A stretch of DNA of 42,156 nt. It comes from Candidatus Staskawiczbacteria bacterium (GTDB lineage Bacteria; Patescibacteriota; Minisyncoccia; Minisyncoccales; Staskawiczbacteraceae). The stretch is from NCBI GenBank assembly GCA_026395175.1, contig JAPLZF010000012.1, forward strand, positions 1 to 42,156, in the 5' to 3' direction. The translations under genes and the position numbers were made by a program. This document shows positions 22,658-30,613 of the stretch, piece after piece. The notes under the pieces are model-generated. The model was not told where the DNA came from. It saw only the letters and a list, made by a program, of their open reading frames with translations, and made no database searches. How positions within the stretch are numbered: position 1 is the stretch's first letter; each line of letters opens with the position of its first letter.

Positions 22658-24401
22658 AAGCTACTTCGGTGTTGTAACACTGTTCGCAATATACTATCTC
22701 GGGACGGTCAGGAGAATAACTAGTCTCAAATTCGTTAAGGCACTTTCCACTATGATGCGAATGATTCATGTTGCACATGCACTGCCGATGCCATAATTTC
22801 ATTGGATTTCTTTGCTCTATTCTTTCTCCGTGTCTACAATTTGGACAAAGTCGTGGAATAGGAATTTTTAATTGACGATAAAATTGTAATTCTTGAGGTA
22901 CCATACGAAAAGCCTTTGAACATTGGTGTTTGCATTTGCCAGCGTGTATACAACCTATTATTTCATTAGTAATAGAATCATCAGCAACTTCGATGTCAGG
23001 GATTACCTCTGGTTGTAATGTGATATCATAATTATTTTGTTTAACATCACGCCAATTAAATCCTAATTTTTCTGCTTTATCTTTTTCAAGCGGGAAAAAT
23101 TCTTGTGCGGTGGTTTCATTGTATCCGAATGGACTCATTTTAACTGGAAAAAATTCTCCATAGCGATATATTCTACCTTTGTCATCAATATATGGGTTGT
23201 TATTCATTTGGTCTATAATAGTTTGACGCAATTGATAATATTCCTCTTGCGGGTATTTCTTATTTAGGATGCAATATTCTTTTTTATTCATGCCCATAGA
23301 ACCAAATATATTTTTGCTACCTACGCTAAATGCACTATATTCAATATCATAGCAGTTTGTAACCGCCCACCAAGCAAACCGTATACGTGATGCTTGGTCT
23401 CCCGACTGCATAACTTCATAAAGCAAAGAAGAGTTAATCCCGAAATTTATAAAATCATATGCGTCTTTTAATCCAGGAGAAGTCACAAAGGAACAAAACT
23501 TGCAATCCTCGGCATTACCCACACAATAAGAATTAAGGGTATTTTTTGAATCAAAAATATAATCTCCACTAACATTATTATTACGAATTCCGTGCATATA
23601 TTTATTAGGGAATTTCAGCCAAAATTCACGTGCCTTTCCTTTTGCACTAACGATATCATTCCAAGTGGTTGTATTTTCCTTAACAAATTTTTCAAAATCT
23701 TCTTTAGAAACTGGGTTATTATAGACGCAATACTTCTGATTCTTAAGATTAACGCAACCAAAACAATTCTGGCAGCCGATACAGTTTTTTGAAAAATATA
23801 TATTATTACATTCCTTACAGTCTTGCGAATAAAAAGTTTTATAACACTTGTTGCAGTTTATTGTGTCATAGCAAAGTTCACCCTCCTCTAACATAAGATT
23901 GTCCACGCTATCCTTTGTGTGATTAACAAAACTACCATAAGTAACATTTTCACTATAATCACTATAAGTTATCATGTAGCAATTTTTTAAATAGCTTACC
24001 ATATTTGTATAATCTGAATTCACGAGCGTTGTATAAAGACCATAAAGACTTGGAACGGGTACTTTATGCAAAAGTTCTTGAAATTGAGCAAGAAAAGGTT
24101 TTTTAGGGTTAAAATTAATTCCATAATCAGTGGCATCCCAATCATCGCCCCACCAACAGGGATTGCAATAGACTACAAATTTACTGTCTGGAGAAAAAAT
24201 AGAAATAATACTTTTACTACATTTAGCACAAGTGTGCCTATGAAGCGTCCTCTCATTACGCCAAGCCAAACGCCTTACTAAGCGACATTCAGGGCAAAAG
24301 GTTGGTGCTGGAACTTTTATTTTTTCGTAAAACGCAAAATCATCGGGCTCTATTACGAACTCCTTTTTACAATTCTGACATACCTTAATTTCTTGTTCCA
24401 T
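22656..24401 (-). CDS. Large Cys-rich zinc-ribbon protein of unknown function
   Basis: 581 residues. The N-terminus holds paired zinc ribbons (VCQNCKKEF, FCPECRLVRRLAWRNERTLH, HTCAKCSKSIISIFSPDSKFVVYC seen in part as CAKCSKSI, CNPCWW). The middle is a Cys-rich repeat-like region (CYDTINCNKCYKTFYSQDC, CKECNNIYFSKNCIGCQNC) that may form a beta-solenoid. The C-terminus repeats the ribbon pattern (CIHAGKCKHQCSKAF, RLCPNCRHGERIEQRNP, YCEQCYNTEVA). Similar proteins recur in Parcubacteria with no known activity. It is inserted between murG and gltX and bounded by palindromes B and C, which suggests it moved in as a unit. Confidence 0.75.
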   Translation of the reverse strand: MEQEIKVCQNCKKEFVIEPDDFAFYEKIKVPAPTFCPECRLVRRLAWRNERTLHRHTCAKCSKSIISIFSPDSKFVVYCNPCWWGDDWDATDYGINFNPKKPFLAQFQELLHKVPVPSLYGLYTTLVNSDYTNMVSYLKNCYMITYSDYSENVTYGSFVNHTKDSVDNLMLEEGELCYDTINCNKCYKTFYSQDCKECNNIYFSKNCIGCQNCFGCVNLKNQKYCVYNNPVSKEDFEKFVKENTTTWNDIVSAKGKAREFWLKFPNKYMHGIRNNNVSGDYIFDSKNTLNSYCVGNAEDCKFCSFVTSPGLKDAYDFINFGINSSLLYEVMQSGDQASRIRFAWWAVTNCYDIEYSAFSVGSKNIFGSMGMNKKEYCILNKKYPQEEYYQLRQTIIDQMNNNPYIDDKGRIYRYGEFFPVKMSPFGYNETTAQEFFPLEKDKAEKLGFNWRDVKQNNYDITLQPEVIPDIEVADDSITNEIIGCIHAGKCKHQCSKAFRMVPQELQFYRQLKIPIPRLCPNCRHGERIEQRNPMKLWHRQCMCNMNHSHHSGKCLNEFETSYSPDRPEIVYCEQCYNTEVA

Positions 24402-24421
24402 GTTTTTGTCTTGAATTATTC

Positions 24422-24441
24422 AGGTTGCCGTACGACAACCT
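24422..24441. repeat. Palindrome family 2, copy C
   Basis: AGGTTGCCGTACGACAACCT, one base off perfect, with C and G extending the stem to 22 bp. It lies 20 bp upstream of the zinc-ribbon ATG and 28 bp past the murG stop. Confidence 0.9.
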
Positions 24442-24469
24442 GACTTGTCTTGTTCTATGTCGATATTTT

Positions 24470-25585
24470 TTAGTCCAGCATTAAGAATTCTAAAATTTCA
24501 CGGGCAAGCGCGCGGGCTGCCAGCGGTTTTGCAAAAGCCAAAGCAGATTGCTTCATTTGCTCCAATTTTTCTTTGTGTAAAAATAACAATTGAATTTTTT
24601 CCATAAAAAAGTTTGGCGTTAAATTTTGCTGTTCTAAAACTTCTGCAGCTCCGGTTTCTGAATACGCGTAAGCATTTTTTGACTGGTGGTCACCGGCCGC
24701 AGACGGAAGCGGAATTAAAATGCTTGGCTTGCCACATGCGGCAATTTCAAAAATTGAGCCCGACCCCGAGCGCGAAATTATCAAGTCAGATGCCTTATAG
24801 GCATGTTTCATTTTTTCCTCATCTAAAAATCCAATCGGATGATAATATCGGTCTAAATCTTTTTCTTCTATGACCTGCGCTTCGGCAGATGTCTGTTTAA
24901 CATTTTGCGCGCCGGTAACATGAATTATTTCATAATCTTTTAGCAGGTCATTTAAAATTCTTAAAACAAAATCGTTAATTGTTTCTGCTCCCTGCGAGCC
25001 TCCAATTATTAAAATTATTGGTTTTGAAAGAGTCAAATTGAAAATTTCAGCGGCTTTTTGCTTGTCGCCCTCCAAAATTTCTTTTCTTATGGGGTTTCCA
25101 ATTAAAATTGTTTTTGCCGAACCAAAGTATTCTGTTTTTGGAAATGAAATAAAAATTTTCTTTGCCCATTTTGACGTAATTTGGTTGGACAAGCCCGGCA
25201 CAATGTCTGACTCGTGTAAAAATACGGGAATTCTTAAAATTCTGGCTGAATAAGTCACGGCAATAGAACCCGAGCCTCCCTTGCTAAAAATCAAGTCAGG
25301 TTTAATTGTCAAAAGCAAAAAAAAGCTTTGGATTACTCCGAATGGAATTTTAAATAAAATATCAGCAAAATTTTTAAAAGAAAAATATCTTCGTATTTTG
25401 CCGGAAATTATTTTTTTTATAATAAAGTCTTCCTGCGAAAGCAAAAGCAAACCAAATTCGTCTTTTGGGCCAATATAATAAAACTCTAAATCCTTCTTTG
25501 GGTAAATTCTCCTTGTCTCTCGGACAACAGCCACAATCGGAAAAATGTGCCCACCTGTGCCTCCTCCTGTAAATAGTATTTTCAT
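24470..25585 (-). CDS. murG: UDP-GlcNAc:lipid I N-acetylglucosaminyltransferase
   Basis: 371 residues, GT28 family, peripheral membrane enzyme that makes lipid II. N-terminal GGGTGGHIFPIVA loop, HESDIVPGLSNQ, LIIGGSQGAETIND, and the donor-site region ISRSGSGSIFEIAACGKPSILIPLP (in part: SRSGSGSIFEIA, GDHQSKNA). It follows ftsW by 19 nt on the same strand. Confidence 0.96.
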   Translation of the reverse strand: MKILFTGGGTGGHIFPIVAVVRETRRIYPKKDLEFYYIGPKDEFGLLLLSQEDFIIKKIISGKIRRYFSFKNFADILFKIPFGVIQSFFLLLTIKPDLIFSKGGSGSIAVTYSARILRIPVFLHESDIVPGLSNQITSKWAKKIFISFPKTEYFGSAKTILIGNPIRKEILEGDKQKAAEIFNLTLSKPIILIIGGSQGAETINDFVLRILNDLLKDYEIIHVTGAQNVKQTSAEAQVIEEKDLDRYYHPIGFLDEEKMKHAYKASDLIISRSGSGSIFEIAACGKPSILIPLPSAAGDHQSKNAYAYSETGAAEVLEQQNLTPNFFMEKIQLLFLHKEKLEQMKQSALAFAKPLAARALAREILEFLMLD

Positions 25586-25604
25586 ATGTTTAATAATAGC
25601 AAAA

Positions 25605-26732
25605 TTATGTATTTTTTGAAATATTCAGCAAGAGTCCTACGCCAATAAGTTCAACTGTCAGGTGAGAGCCGCCATAGGAAAAAAATGGTAATGGAATTCC
25701 TGCCAGCGGGAAAATTCCCGCCACCGAAGCCATGTTAACAAATGCCTGCAAAGTTATCCAAAAAACAATTCCAATGGCTGTCATCTTTGAAAATCTGTCG
25801 TTTGAATTTTTGGCAATTTGAATGCCCAGCCAGAAAAAATAAATAAAAGCTGAAATTAAAATAACGCACCCGACTATTCCCAACTCCTCTCCAATTATTG
25901 CAAAAATGGAATCAGACATCGCCTGCGGTAAAAAACCAAATTTTTGTGTTGACATTCCCAAACCTTTTCCAAATACTCCGCCAGAACCCAATGAAATTAG
26001 AGATTGTCTAAGTTGAAAGCCTTTCCCTAATGGATCTGAGTCCGGGTGCAAAAAGATTAGCCAGCGGTCCAGGCGATAAGGTTCGAATTTTACCATAAAC
26101 AGCAGCGAACTTATTCCGCCGACTACTATTAGCAAAGTGTGCCACAAGGGCGTTCTTGCCGAAAAATAAAGAGCAAGTAAGGTTATTGAAATAATTCCCA
26201 GTGTGCTGGCATCTCTCTGAAAATACAGCCCAACAGAAATTAAACCCAAGAAAACTATAAAAGGCAGAAGCACATATATAATGTTGTGGTAACTGTTTTT
26301 TGTTGCAGATTTCCAGTCTTTTGCCTGTGAGTCGGCTAATTTAGAGGCAATCCATGCCGATAAATAAAGAATGGCTGTAATTTTTAAGAACTCCGACGGC
26401 TGTATGGAAAAAATTCCTATTCCAACCCATCGGCTGGCGCCTCCTGCGTTTGTGCCAATTTTTGGCAAAAAAACTAAAAACAGGGCAATTAAATTGAGAA
26501 CAACCAGCAACGGCACCCACTTTTTTAGAAATTTCAAGGAAATTTTGTATGCAATAATTCCCAAAATAATTCCGGGCAAAAGCCCTACAAGTAATTGGTG
26601 CAACAAATAATAGTTTGTGGTTCCAAATCTCTGCAAAGACGCCGGAGCCGAAAGGCACGCCAAAAATAAAAAACTGAAGCCAACCAAAAACACAACCAAG
26701 AAAAATAAAAAATAATTAAATTGTTTGTGCAT
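25605..26732 (-). CDS. ftsW: Lipid II polymerase / SEDS protein FtsW
   Basis: 375 residues with about 10 membrane helices. SEDS-family signatures: GGASRWVGIGIFSIQPSEFLKI (in part GASRWVGIG, QPSEFLK), PHSDPLGKGFQLRQSLISLGSGGVFGKGLG seen as FQLRQSLISLGSGG, and PLPFFSYGGSHL near the end. Position between murD and murG supports FtsW over RodA. Its ATG overlaps the murL-murD stop by one base, so the two are translationally coupled. Confidence 0.93.
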   Translation of the reverse strand: MHKQFNYFLFFLVVFLVGFSFLFLACLSAPASLQRFGTTNYYLLHQLLVGLLPGIILGIIAYKISLKFLKKWVPLLVVLNLIALFLVFLPKIGTNAGGASRWVGIGIFSIQPSEFLKITAILYLSAWIASKLADSQAKDWKSATKNSYHNIIYVLLPFIVFLGLISVGLYFQRDASTLGIISITLLALYFSARTPLWHTLLIVVGGISSLLFMVKFEPYRLDRWLIFLHPDSDPLGKGFQLRQSLISLGSGGVFGKGLGMSTQKFGFLPQAMSDSIFAIIGEELGIVGCVILISAFIYFFWLGIQIAKNSNDRFSKMTAIGIVFWITLQAFVNMASVAGIFPLAGIPLPFFSYGGSHLTVELIGVGLLLNISKNT

Positions 26733-29233
26733 TATTTAGATTGCTCCTTTACAAAATTTTTAAATTGATTCCCTTTTTCTTCAAAATTCTTCCACACAGA
26801 ATAACTTGGCGAAGCGCAGGACAATAAGCAAATTTTACCAGGAGCAGTATATTTATAGGCGAATTTGACTGCGGCCTCCATACTTTTTGTTTTTAAAGCA
26901 TTAAGTCCTTTTGTTTTAATCTTTGTGCCAGAATTTGGAAAAAGCGCCACATTCCTTATTCTATATTTTTTTATGGTTTTTTCCAACTGCGAAAAGTTGT
27001 ATCCCCTATCCTCTCCGCCCAGAAATATCGTATCAACATTTTTTAAGGCCTTAATTGCCATTATTGTGGACTCTGGAGTTGTTGAAATTGCATCGTCATA
27101 AAATTTAATGTTTTTGAATTCGCCGATAAATTCCAACCTGTGTGGCAAAGGCTTAAAATTTTCAATTGCTGTTTTTATAACTCTGTCTGAAACCAAAAGT
27201 TCTTTTGCAACCGCAACAGCAATTAGTATGTTTTCTTTGTTGTGCTCACCGATTAAGGGCAGGTTAACTCCGTCAAGGAATTTTTTGTTTGCAATAGGAA
27301 TTTTTTTTGCTTTTGTTTCTTCTTTCCATTCTTCTAATTTCTTTATATTCTTATTATAGACAAATGTATTATTTTCGTTTTGGAAATTGATTATATTTTT
27401 TTTTGCGTCATAATAATTTTTTTCGCCTTTGTGGTAGTCCATGTGTTCGGGAAATAAATTTGTTACAACAGCTATGTCGGGCGAAAATTTAATGTCGTCC
27501 AACTGGTAGCTTGAAAGTTCTATAACAAAAATTTCATCTTTTTGTATAGGGGTCGTCATGGCCCCCAGCATTGGACTGCCAATATTTCCTAGAAGCCTGG
27601 CGTTTTTCCCACCTTCTTTCAGTATCGAATAAATTAATGAGGCTGTTGTTGATTTGCCCTTGCTTCCTGTGACGCCAATAATTTTATTCCCTAATTCCTT
27701 AACATTAGAAAAAAATATATTAGTTGCAGTAGTATAGGGTATTTTTATAAGATTTTTATTTATTCCCGGAGTTTTTATTAAAAAATCATAATCTTTTTGT
27801 TTTTTAAGATAATTTTTTCCGTCTTTTTTGTCTGCCACGCCAATTTTTAAATTTGGATATTTTTTTTCAACGTATTTTTTAGAAGCTTCTCCTTCTCTGC
27901 CAAAGCCTAAAATTAAAACGTTTTTCATTCCTGAAAATTTGAATTGAGCAGGAATATTTGGCGATGGGTGAGTTTTAAATAAATCTTTTGTGCGCGGTTT
28001 TTTTATTTTTGGCAAAAGAGTTTTTACGATAAAATCATTTTTGAATTTGGGCACACTCATGGCAAATGATGCCTTTGATTCCTCAAAAGTTCCCACGCAA
28101 TCAAATGGTTTCATTGTTCCTAAACCTAAAACATCTTTAAATAATGGCAAAAGGCTTTCATCTCGGTAAAGATTTTTTTTGAAAATATCCAGCAATTCTT
28201 CTTTTATCAGAAACGCAGAAAGCAGGTTGAAAACGAAAACGCACTTTGGGCAGCAACCGCACCATAGGCCTTTTTTATCTTCTTTAACTAATTTAAAGTT
28301 TTTATTACAGCTAGAAAAATAGGGAAAATATTTTTTGTATTTTGAGAATTGTTCTGCAATTCGTATTTCGTAAAATGGCCTTAACAAAGAAAAATATTTT
28401 ACATCAGGGGAAACAAAATTATTAAGATAATCTGAAAAGAGATTCTCAAATTCAGAAGACTTTGACCACTGGTGGTTTATTAGCTTGCCCTTGTATTTTA
28501 TGTTGCCAAAATTACTGCTGTATTCATTGGCAACAACAAAATAAGAATAGTTGTACAAAACAGCATAAAAAATTCCCAAGAAAGCGTATATTGCAGAGAT
28601 TGGTATGTGGCCGTCGTATTTGTGCTTTTGGAAAACCTGCCAGTCCAAAAAACGCTGGATTTTTAGAAATTTGCCTCCAAATTTTTCCGCCACGTTGTCC
28701 ACCAAGTCAGATTTTATGTTTGTCTCTGTAAAAATTGTTGCAACATCAATCCCCTGCTCTTTTAATAATTCGGCAGCAACAATTGAATCTTTTCCGCCAG
28801 ACAAGGCAACCAAACATTCATTATTTTTTTTCAGAGAAAATGTTTCGCTTTTTAGGTTGTTATTGTAAGGAAATTTCGGAGATTTTTTTGGGTCTAATTT
28901 ATTCTTGAACCAAAATTCTCCAAGGCCATCTTTGTAAATTGTATTCCAAAAATCAGCCTCTTCTTTTGAAAGGCTGTAAGGTAGCTTTATTTTTGTCGCA
29001 CAATAAAATTTATAATAACTAATCCCCAGCATCAAATGCAGGCCTTGCAAAAGTTTTTTTACCAGTTCTTCTGGAATATTTTTCAAATCAACTGTCTCGG
29101 GCAAAATTATTGTTTCAGAAAAAACAAGCGGTTCCTTACCTGAAAATTCCTGCTTATAACCAAAAGAAACCCTTTTTTTCTCGGGCTCAAAATTATACGA
29201 GCTAAATTCAAAAACAGTAGGTTTTGCCTCCAT
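26732..29233 (-). CDS. MurL-MurD fusion: glycopeptidyl-glutamate epimerase plus UDP-MurNAc-L-Ala--glutamate ligase
   Basis: 833 residues in one uninterrupted frame. Residues 1 to about 430 match MurL, the ATP-dependent epimerase known from Xanthomonas: PP-loop LVALSGGKDSIVAAELL (SGGKDS 145-150) and a CGCCPKC cluster (325-331). Residues about 436-833 are a Mur ligase of MurD type, starting MKNVLILGFGREG, with P-loop VTGSKGKSTT (521-530) and FYDDAISTTPEST. In the known pathway MurD2 adds L-Glu to UDP-MurNAc-L-Ala and MurL inverts it to D-Glu. The fusion puts both steps in one protein and predicts that glutamate racemase is unnecessary. A TATACT box 14 nt before the ATG may be the promoter. Confidence 0.85.
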   Translation of the reverse strand: MEAKPTVFEFSSYNFEPEKKRVSFGYKQEFSGKEPLVFSETIILPETVDLKNIPEELVKKLLQGLHLMLGISYYKFYCATKIKLPYSLSKEEADFWNTIYKDGLGEFWFKNKLDPKKSPKFPYNNNLKSETFSLKKNNECLVALSGGKDSIVAAELLKEQGIDVATIFTETNIKSDLVDNVAEKFGGKFLKIQRFLDWQVFQKHKYDGHIPISAIYAFLGIFYAVLYNYSYFVVANEYSSNFGNIKYKGKLINHQWSKSSEFENLFSDYLNNFVSPDVKYFSLLRPFYEIRIAEQFSKYKKYFPYFSSCNKNFKLVKEDKKGLWCGCCPKCVFVFNLLSAFLIKEELLDIFKKNLYRDESLLPLFKDVLGLGTMKPFDCVGTFEESKASFAMSVPKFKNDFIVKTLLPKIKKPRTKDLFKTHPSPNIPAQFKFSGMKNVLILGFGREGEASKKYVEKKYPNLKIGVADKKDGKNYLKKQKDYDFLIKTPGINKNLIKIPYTTATNIFFSNVKELGNKIIGVTGSKGKSTTASLIYSILKEGGKNARLLGNIGSPMLGAMTTPIQKDEIFVIELSSYQLDDIKFSPDIAVVTNLFPEHMDYHKGEKNYYDAKKNIINFQNENNTFVYNKNIKKLEEWKEETKAKKIPIANKKFLDGVNLPLIGEHNKENILIAVAVAKELLVSDRVIKTAIENFKPLPHRLEFIGEFKNIKFYDDAISTTPESTIMAIKALKNVDTIFLGGEDRGYNFSQLEKTIKKYRIRNVALFPNSGTKIKTKGLNALKTKSMEAAVKFAYKYTAPGKICLLSCASPSYSVWKNFEEKGNQFKNFVKEQSK

Positions 29234-29275
29234 ATTTTTATTGCTTTAGTATACCAAAAAATTACGTAAAATCAA

Positions 29276-29303
29276 ACTGCCACCCGTTTTGCGGGGCGGC
29301 AGT
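29276..29303 (-). terminator. Terminator of the surface-protein gene
   Basis: On the minus strand ACTGCCGCCC pairs with GGGTGGCAGT (one G-T pair) around CGCAAAAC, followed by TTTGATTTT. It lies 13 bp past the stop at 29316. Confidence 0.8.
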
Positions 29304-29315
29304 CTTAAAAGCGAA

Positions 29316-30407
29316 TTAAACGTTGGATGAAAGGCGTTTGAATACAATAATAAATAAAAATATTAAGACAAGCCCGACTAAAATCCACAAATACCATCTT
29401 TTCAAAAATCCCATAAAACCAGATGTTGCCGGGGCTTTAGAAACTGCGGCTACTGCTTGGACTTGGCTAAAATTTATAGAAACAGAATCGGTCTGTATTT
29501 TTCCAGAAACATTGCTCGTTGCGGTTGCCTGTTTTGTTGAAACTGCGGAAATTGTTTGTGTTTTTCCTTCAAAGGTTATTAGTTTTGTGCTTTGAGGCGC
29601 AACGGACCCAATATTGATTCCAGAAACTATGTCTCCCGAAACCAAAACTCCATTGACCTGCAAATTTCCCAAGGAAGAAATTTCAGTTGGAATATTTGCT
29701 GAGACATTAACATTGTCAATTTGAGCAGTTGAAGCGTTTGTTGCAGAAATCATAAAATAAATTTGGCTGTTTTGGCCGAGTTCTGCTGTTTTCTGCCATT
29801 GGGTGGAAGCTGAATCTTGTTTGGCAAAAAATGCAATTGACAACCCGCTTGGTATTATATTCGCGGCTGGAGTTGGAGTTGTGTTTTGCTGAGCCGGAGC
29901 CGGAGTTGTCTGGCAATAAGTATTGTAATCTGCAGAGCCGACAGCGCAGGTTGTGCCGTCGCATTTTAATGTGTTTGCGCATTTATTTTCCGAGCAAGAA
30001 TCCAAAGTGCAACTGTTTTTGTCGGCGCATTTTTTGTATAAACCGCTGGCGACTCCAAGCGAATCATACCAATAAATGCTGTTGCCTGAACATGCTGTTT
30101 TGTAATATGCCACATAATTGCTGTAATTTTGGACAGGCTGAATTGGCTGGACATAATTTACACATTGGCCATACTGGCAGGTTTGTCCGCCCTGGCAGGT
30201 GTAATATAAATCTTGCTGGTTTTGGCAGGAGTCATACCAGTAAATGCTGTTGCCCGAGCAAAGCTTGTAGGCGTGATAAGTGCAGGACCCAGAGGGTACC
30301 CCGTAATTGTAATAATATTGGGCCTGCGCTGTTCCAGCCAAAACAAAGGCTGAAGCAAAAAGCATTATTGCAAATACGCTTATAGCAAGTAAATTTGATG
30401 TTTTCAT
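29316..30407 (-). CDS. Cys-rich cell-surface protein with C-terminal membrane anchor
   Basis: 363 residues from the ATG at 30407. A signal peptide (about 1-32, LLAISVFAIMLFASAFVLAG, cleavage near AQAQ) is followed by a Cys-rich region with a repeated motif CSGNSIYWYDS (twice) and other Cys pairs (CQGGQTCQYGQC, CTLDSCSENKC), a Pro/Thr/Gln linker, a beta-rich domain resembling DUF11/CARDB adhesion-type modules (ATNASTAQIDNVNVSANIP), and a C-terminal helix (WYLWILVGLVLIFLFIIVF) with a basic tail. It would sit on the outer face of the membrane. Start upstream at 30455 is rejected because the promoter lies in between. Confidence 0.8.
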   Translation of the reverse strand: MKTSNLLAISVFAIMLFASAFVLAGTAQAQYYYNYGVPSGSCTYHAYKLCSGNSIYWYDSCQNQQDLYYTCQGGQTCQYGQCVNYVQPIQPVQNYSNYVAYYKTACSGNSIYWYDSLGVASGLYKKCADKNSCTLDSCSENKCANTLKCDGTTCAVGSADYNTYCQTTPAPAQQNTTPTPAANIIPSGLSIAFFAKQDSASTQWQKTAELGQNSQIYFMISATNASTAQIDNVNVSANIPTEISSLGNLQVNGVLVSGDIVSGINIGSVAPQSTKLITFEGKTQTISAVSTKQATATSNVSGKIQTDSVSINFSQVQAVAAVSKAPATSGFMGFLKRWYLWILVGLVLIFLFIIVFKRLSSNV

Positions 30408-30427
30408 AGTTTTTAGGGTAATATTAT

Positions 30428-30455
30428 ATTTTACCACTTCAAGAACAAAAGTCAA
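30428..30455 (-). promoter_or_regulatory. Promoter of the surface-protein gene
   Basis: On the minus strand TTGACT (30450-30455), 16 bp, TAAAAT (30428-30433). The leader to the ATG would be about 14 nt. Confidence 0.5.
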
Positions 30456-30540
30456 TAGTTTGCGGTGATGCTTACAGGTTGAATAAATTGCAAATATTGC
30501 AAAAATGGAAAAAGTGATGTAGAATAAAATAACAAAAATT

Positions 30541-30613
30541 GCCCTCGTAGCTCAATTGGTAGAGCAGTTCCCTTTTAAGGAATTGGTTTCGAGTTCGAGT
30601 CTCGACGAGGGCA
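30541..30613 (+). tRNA. tRNA-Lys (anticodon TTT), integration target
   Basis: Acceptor GCCCTCG/CGAGGGC, D stem GCTC/GAGC, anticodon stem GTTCC/GGAAT with loop CTTTTAA (TTT at 30574-30576), T arm TCGAG-TTCGAGT-CTCGA, discriminator A at 30613; CCA not encoded. Its 3' end is the left core of the integrated element, and the serine recombinase frame ends on the opposite strand within its anticodon loop. No terminator follows directly; the likely original one is at 39540. Confidence 0.96.

Noticed and set aside
28993-29020. A further dif-like unit (arms TTGTCGCACAA and TTATAATAACT)
   Set aside because: It matches well but lies inside the conserved coding sequence of the MurL half (encoding YCATKIK on the other strand), far from xer, so coincidence is the simpler explanation.
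26732-29233. Sequencing or assembly artefact joining murL and murD
   Set aside because: The frame is continuous, both halves are complete, and the linker (residues about 410-436) has no sign of a frameshift; the functions are consecutive steps.
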